Positions 5,933 through 8,752 of a stretch of DNA of 8,752 nucleotides are shown one piece after another. Origin of the DNA: JBCDCP01 sp039181495 (GTDB lineage: Bacteria; Pseudomonadota; Alphaproteobacteria; Rhizobiales; Tepidamorphaceae); assembly GCA_039181495.1 (NCBI GenBank), contig JBCDCP010000117.1, positions 1 to 8,752 on the forward strand, in the 5' to 3' direction. The stretch's first letter is position 1. Each line of letters begins with the position of its first letter. The position numbers and the translations under genes are program-made. The notes under the pieces are model-generated. The model was not told the DNA's origin and did not search any database. It saw only the letters and a list, made by a program, of their open reading frames with translations.

Positions 5933-6449
5933 CGGCGTCCGGCTTGTTGGGTTTGACCGGATCGTTATCCGCAGGCGCAGTCGGTGCCGCATCGTCAGAC
6001 CGCACTTCGATGGCTTCAAGATCAAGGATGTCGTCTGCGTCGCCTTTGGCGATATCCTCAAGGTCGGCGTCGTCGCCGTCCTCGAGTGCGGCACGCGCCG
6101 CGGCGCGATGATCGTCTGTTACGTGGGCTGCGACCATCGAAAGTGCCGCCAACAGAACGGTCGCATCATCGCCGAAACCGATAGTGAGAATGAAGTCGGG
6201 AATGGTGTCGAGCGGAAGCACGAAATAGGCCAGTGCACCGATGAGTGTCGCACGCACTTTTGCCGGCGTATTGCGGTCGAATGCGCAGAAATAGGCCGCG
6301 AGCAGATCTTCCGAGAACGGAATGACGCGCGCTGTCTTGCGCAGCTTGTCGATAAAGCCGGTTTGCACGCGCGATAGGTTTTCGCGCGCCCGATCGGGGT
6401 TTGACACGGCATCGCGCAGGAGGCGTGAGATCCAATCCGGTATCGCCAT
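5928..6449 (-). CDS. DUF1232 (YkvA-like) membrane-associated protein
   Basis: This 173-residue protein carries the short DUF1232 signature at about residues 68-104: ALAYFVLPLDTIPDFI followed by GFGDDATVLL. The conserved P-x-D-x-I-P-D core is intact. The domain is believed to sit at the membrane through its hydrophobic segments (about 67-91 and 95-110), but its biochemical role is unknown. The last 50 residues are very acidic and probably disordered (runs such as DGDDADLED and DADDILDLE), ending in a Pro/Lys-containing tail. I chose ATG 6449 because GAGG lies 8 nt upstream and the gene then begins 10 nt after the phhB stop. The frame continues upstream into phhB, which is not likely to be coding. 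It is probably the last gene of the mtnA-thpR-phhB run. Confidence 0.86.
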   Translation of the reverse strand: MAIPDWISRLLRDAVSNPDRARENLSRVQTGFIDKLRKTARVIPFSEDLLAAYFCAFDRNTPAKVRATLIGALAYFVLPLDTIPDFILTIGFGDDATVLLAALSMVAAHVTDDHRAAARAALEDGDDADLEDIAKGDADDILDLEAIEVRSDDAAPTAPADNDPVKPNKPDAA

Positions 6450-6459
6450 TATGGCATCC

Positions 6460-6765
6460 TCAGCTCGATGCAGCCTGGGCGGCAATATGATCGATCGAAT
6501 GGGCCAGATTGATGTCCAGTGTTGTCAGACCGCCCGCGTCATGGGTCGAAAGCGTGATTTCCACCGAGTTGTAGACATTCGACCATTCGGGATGGTGGTC
6601 CATTTTCTCGGCGACCATGGCGACGCGGCCCATGAAGCCGAAGGCCGCATTGAAATCGGGAAAGCCGAAGCGCTTTGAAATTGCGTCGCGGCCGTCAACA
6701 AGTGCCCAGCCGTTCAGCGCTGCCAGCGCCGACTCGCGCTCGTCATCGGTCAGTCTCTGGGTCAT
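6460..6765 (-). CDS. phhB: 4a-hydroxytetrahydrobiopterin dehydratase (pterin-4a-carbinolamine dehydratase)
   Basis: This 101-residue enzyme dehydrates 4a-hydroxytetrahydropterin, recycling the pterin cofactor used by aromatic amino-acid hydroxylases. The length is typical. The hallmark EKMDHHPEW is at 53-61, followed by NVYNSVEITLSTHDAGGLT (63-81). The catalytic histidines correspond to His57, His58 and His75. The start ATG 6765 has GGGAG 6 nt upstream. No phenylalanine hydroxylase gene is in the window. Stand-alone copies are common in bacteria and may serve molybdopterin or other pterin chemistry. It lies 60 nt after thpR and 10 nt before the DUF1232 gene on the same strand, so co-transcription is likely. 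Confidence 0.95.
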   Translation of the reverse strand: MTQRLTDDERESALAALNGWALVDGRDAISKRFGFPDFNAAFGFMGRVAMVAEKMDHHPEWSNVYNSVEITLSTHDAGGLTTLDINLAHSIDHIAAQAASS

Positions 6766-6825
6766 CGGGTGCTCCCTGCTCTATGCATGGTCCTCAATTC
6801 GCGAAACCGCTCATCCCTGAACGCA

Positions 6826-7362
6826 CTACCACACCAGGTCGTATGCTTCCTCCACAATATAGGGACCACCGCCCTGGCTTGCCCGCGAAGAATACAGAAC
6901 GAACCGATCAACCGGGAAAGGAGCGGTGCGGAAGAGGCCACGATTGGACATGTAACCGGCGACTGCGCTGCCCGGCACCCCACGCAGCCGCGCTACCGTG
7001 ACATGCGGCGTGAACTTCCGGTGTTCGGGCGGCAGGCCGATGCGCTGCAGCAACCTTTCGTGCTCTGATTGCAGTGCAGACAGCTCAGATCCATCGGAAA
7101 CGCCGGCCCACAGCGAATGAGGTTTCTTGCCGCCAAAGACATCGATGCCTGTCAGCGTCAGGCTGAATGGCTTGCGGCGCACTCTTTGCAAGATTTCAGC
7201 TACTTCGTCGGCGACGTCTTCATCAACATCACCAATGAAGCGCAGGGTGATGTGATAATTCTCGGGGTCTATCCAGCGTGCGCCCTGGATGCCGCCACGC
7301 AATGCGGTCAGCGACAGGGCGATCTCGTGCGGGATTTCGATGGCGGTGAACAGGCGTGGCAC
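6826..7362 (-). CDS. thpR: RNA 2',3'-cyclic phosphodiesterase (2'-5' RNA ligase family)
   Basis: This 178-residue protein belongs to the 2H phosphoesterase superfamily. ThpR/LigT opens 2',3'-cyclic phosphate ends of RNA to 2'-phosphate and can join some tRNA halves through 2'-5' bonds in vitro. The two catalytic HxTx motifs are HITL (37-40) and HVTV (120-123), about 83 residues apart as expected. The N-terminus PRLFTAIEIP and the segment FTPHVTVARL are typical. The start is GTG at 7362, because the conserved N-terminus begins right there. The upstream ribosome binding site is weak. The gene follows mtnA by 73 nt, and that gap contains a strong hairpin. The physiological substrate is uncertain for the family. 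Confidence 0.94.
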   Translation of the reverse strand: MPRLFTAIEIPHEIALSLTALRGGIQGARWIDPENYHITLRFIGDVDEDVADEVAEILQRVRRKPFSLTLTGIDVFGGKKPHSLWAGVSDGSELSALQSEHERLLQRIGLPPEHRKFTPHVTVARLRGVPGSAVAGYMSNRGLFRTAPFPVDRFVLYSSRASQGGGPYIVEEAYDLVW

Positions 7363-7400
7363 GGCGGCGGGATCTCACAGGTGGTTCGGTCGGGCCATTT

Positions 7401-7420
7401 TCGGGCACCATGTGCCCCGA
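7401..7420. repeat. Hairpin in the mtnA-thpR gap
   Basis: TCGGGCAC (7401-7408) pairs with GTGCCCCGA (7412-7420) around a 3-nt loop with a single bulged C, giving about 8 bp. On the minus strand, the sense strand here, it is followed by AAAATGG and not a U-run, so it does not look like an intrinsic terminator. It may stabilise mRNA or be a processing site between mtnA and thpR. Confidence 0.4.
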
Positions 7421-7435
7421 TGCGGCGGATTTCAC

Positions 7436-8536
7436 TCAGGCGGCCGAGCGGTCTGGAAAGGCTTGCGCAATCGCTTCGGGACTGGCCGGGATCACGCCGC
7501 GTTCGGTGATCAAGCCGGTGACGAGATGGGCCGGCGTTACATCGAAGGCATGGTTGGCCACTGCCGAGCCGTCAGGCACGATCGTCACGGTTTCGATGCG
7601 CCCATCGCCGGTGCGGCCCGTTATGCGGGAGACCTCTTCGGCTGCGCGCTGCTCAATTGGGATGTCCTTCAGCCCATCGGAAATCCGGAAGTCGATCGTC
7701 GGTGATGGCAGAGTAACGTAAAACGGCACGCTGTTGTCACGTGCGGCAAGCGCCTTGAGATAGGTGCCGATCTTGTTGCAGACGTCGCCGGCCGCTGTTG
7801 TGCGATCGCTGCCAACAATGACGATGTCAACCTCGCCATGCTGCATGAGATGGCCGCCTGCATTGTCGGGAATGACCGTGTGCGGCACGCCATGCCGGCC
7901 AAGTTCCCAGGCTGTCAGAGAGGCGCCCTGGTTGCGTGGTCTCGTCTCATCGACCCAGACATGGACCTCCATGCCCGCATCATGCGCCATATAGACTGGT
8001 GCCGTTGCGGTGCCCCAATCCACGGTGGCAAGCCAGCCTGCGTTGCAGTGCGTCAGGATATTGAGGCGAACACCGGCAGGTTTCACCGCTGCAATCTCAC
8101 GCAAGACGTCAAGCCCGTTCCGGCCAATGGCCTTGTTGATTTCGACATCCTCGTCGCAAATCTCAGCGGCGCGGGTATAGGCACGCGTGGCGCGGTCCTG
8201 CTCGGGCAGCGGGCGTAGCGCTGTCGCCATCTGGTCGAGCGCCCAGCGCAGATTGATTGCCGTCGGACGGGTTGCATGCAGCAGGTCATAGGTGGCCGAG
8301 AGATGCTTATCTGACGGGTCGTCACGCATCGCCAATGCAATCCCATAGGCCGCGGTTGCGCCGATCAGTGGTGCACCACGGACCAGCATGTCCTTGATTG
8401 CTCGCGCAGCATCCTCAGGAGCCTTGAGCTGCACGGTCTCGAAGCGGTGCGGGAACAGTGTCTGATCTATGATCGTCACCGACCAGCCATCGTCGGAGAG
8501 CCAGATTGTACGGTAGGGTTTGCCGTCGATCTTCAT
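7436..8536 (-). CDS. mtnA: S-methyl-5-thioribose-1-phosphate isomerase
   Basis: This 366-residue enzyme isomerises 5-methylthioribose-1-phosphate to 5-methylthioribulose-1-phosphate in the salvage of methylthioadenosine, a by-product of polyamine and other SAM-using reactions. The length is typical. The phosphate/substrate loop RGAPLIGATAAYG is at 53-65. The catalytic cysteine is Cys164 in LTHCNAGWLA and the catalytic aspartate is Asp244 in VGSDRTTAAGDVCNKIGTY. The tail FDVTPAHLVTGLITERG (331-347) is family-typical. I chose ATG 8536 with GGAG 7 nt upstream; the frame extends to 8665, but the added residues are not MtnA-like and would overlap the divergent reading frame. No mtnK, mtnP or mtnB is in the window, but the divergent gene start at 8615 looks like a class II aldolase, a functional partner. 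Confidence 0.96.
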   Translation of the reverse strand: MKIDGKPYRTIWLSDDGWSVTIIDQTLFPHRFETVQLKAPEDAARAIKDMLVRGAPLIGATAAYGIALAMRDDPSDKHLSATYDLLHATRPTAINLRWALDQMATALRPLPEQDRATRAYTRAAEICDEDVEINKAIGRNGLDVLREIAAVKPAGVRLNILTHCNAGWLATVDWGTATAPVYMAHDAGMEVHVWVDETRPRNQGASLTAWELGRHGVPHTVIPDNAGGHLMQHGEVDIVIVGSDRTTAAGDVCNKIGTYLKALAARDNSVPFYVTLPSPTIDFRISDGLKDIPIEQRAAEEVSRITGRTGDGRIETVTIVPDGSAVANHAFDVTPAHLVTGLITERGVIPASPEAIAQAFPDRSAA

Positions 8537-8574
8537 TGCTCTGCTCCAGCGTTCCGGGATAGGCGGAAAGCGCA

Positions 8575-8588
8575 ACACACGGATGTGT
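8575..8588. repeat. Small hairpin in the mtnA leader
   Basis: ACACA (8575-8579) and TGTGT (8584-8588) form a perfect 5-bp stem. On the mtnA mRNA strand the loop is UCCG, a member of the stable UNCG class. It lies about 40-50 nt upstream of the mtnA start. I do not recognise a SAM or other known riboswitch here. Confidence 0.3.
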
Positions 8589-8614
8589 CTGCCGCCCAAG
8601 AGGGAGATTACCCG

Positions 8615-8716
8615 ATGGCCCGCGCCACTGATGACATGGCACTGCGGACGGAAATCATCAAGCAATGCCGCTGGATGAATGTTACTACTTACTACTTACT
8701 ACTCACAACTCCCTAA
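8615..8716 (+). pseudogene. Probable 5' remnant of a class II aldolase gene, broken after 22 codons
   Basis: ATG 8615 has GGGAG 8 nt upstream (8602-8606), a good ribosome binding site, and is divergent from mtnA. The first 22 residues include ALRTEIIKQCRWMN. From memory this matches the first helix of fuculose-phosphate-type class II aldolases, which continue with a G-L-N-Q-G-T-[SA]-G-N motif. Here that motif is absent: from 8681 the sequence turns into a heptamer repeat, and the frame ends at TAA 8714-8716 after 33 codons. In bacteria such as Rhodospirillum rubrum a class II aldolase acts after MtnA, splitting methylthioribulose-1-phosphate into DHAP and methylthioacetaldehyde, so the neighbourhood supports the identity. 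Whether the break is real or lies at an assembly edge cannot be told. A real 33-residue peptide is the less likely alternative. Confidence 0.5.
8682..8709. repeat. Heptamer tandem repeat (TTACTAC)x3 plus one degenerate copy
   Basis: Three perfect copies of TTACTAC at 8682-8702 are followed by TCACAAC (8703-8709), which differs at two positions. The repeat starts two bases after the last codon that looks like aldolase. Slipped-strand expansion or a recombination scar would both give this picture. Confidence 0.8.
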
Positions 8717-8744
8717 TCCCCTTTTCCAACCCCCGACAAACCCC
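8711..8744 (-). other. G-rich tract on the minus strand at the window end
   Basis: The plus strand has C-runs at 8711-8713, 8718-8721, 8730-8734 and 8741-8744. Read on the minus strand these are four G-runs of 3-5 with loops of 6, 8 and 4 nt, near but not inside the usual G-quadruplex rule (loops of 7 or less). It lies about 175-210 nt upstream of mtnA. Confidence 0.35.
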
Positions 8745-8752
8745 AGTCAAAA

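Noticed and set aside
8537..8614. SAM-responsive riboswitch ahead of mtnA
   Set aside because: The leader is 78 nt long and shows only one 5-bp hairpin; I see no conserved core of the SAM-II, SAM-V or SAM/SAH classes.
1..8752. CRISPR array, insertion sequence, integrase, toxin-antitoxin pair or phage defence genes
   Set aside because: No spaced direct repeats, terminal inverted repeats or matching protein motifs are visible on either strand; the genes are mostly housekeeping or core accessory types.

Overview
The window looks like an ordinary chromosomal segment of an alphaproteobacterium, most likely of the rhizobial order Hyphomicrobiales. It is GC-rich and densely coded. The pairing of an IalB-family secreted protein with rlmN, and an ECF sigma factor resembling the RpoE/ChrR group, fit that assignment. 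All family calls were made by reading the translations; no database was searched.

Left part (1-3251), all on the minus strand and probably one transcription unit: a secreted IalB-family protein, then 10 nt later rlmN (23S rRNA/tRNA A2503/A37 methyltransferase), then 51 nt later a tandem set of three small four-helix membrane proteins. The three membrane genes overlap by ATGA and share two sequence signatures, so they look like old duplicates. The third runs off the left edge.

Middle (3252-5909): a 436-nt gap with several dyads separates ialB from a plus-strand ECF sigma factor, whose best start is GTG 3688. No anti-sigma gene lies next to it. A convergent SpoU/TrmH-type RNA methyltransferase follows, probably starting at TTG. 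It is divergent from a zinc-free NADPH:quinone oxidoreductase of the MDR superfamily, and the 93-nt gap between them holds two dyads.

Right part (5928-8536), minus strand: mtnA (methionine salvage), thpR (RNA 2',3'-cyclic phosphodiesterase), phhB (pterin-4a-carbinolamine dehydratase) and a DUF1232 membrane protein, with gaps of 73, 60 and 10 nt.

Far right (8537-8752): a plus-strand gene starts divergently from mtnA with a good ribosome binding site. Its first 22 codons read like the N-terminus of a class II (fuculose-phosphate type) aldolase, a known partner of MtnA. Homology stops abruptly at 8680, where a heptamer repeat and an almost G-free tract begin. This is either a gene remnant or an assembly-edge artefact.

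I see no CRISPR array, insertion sequence, tRNA, rRNA or phage gene. The points most worth a second look are the membrane-protein triplet, the broken aldolase start beside mtnA, and the sigma factor without an adjacent anti-sigma.
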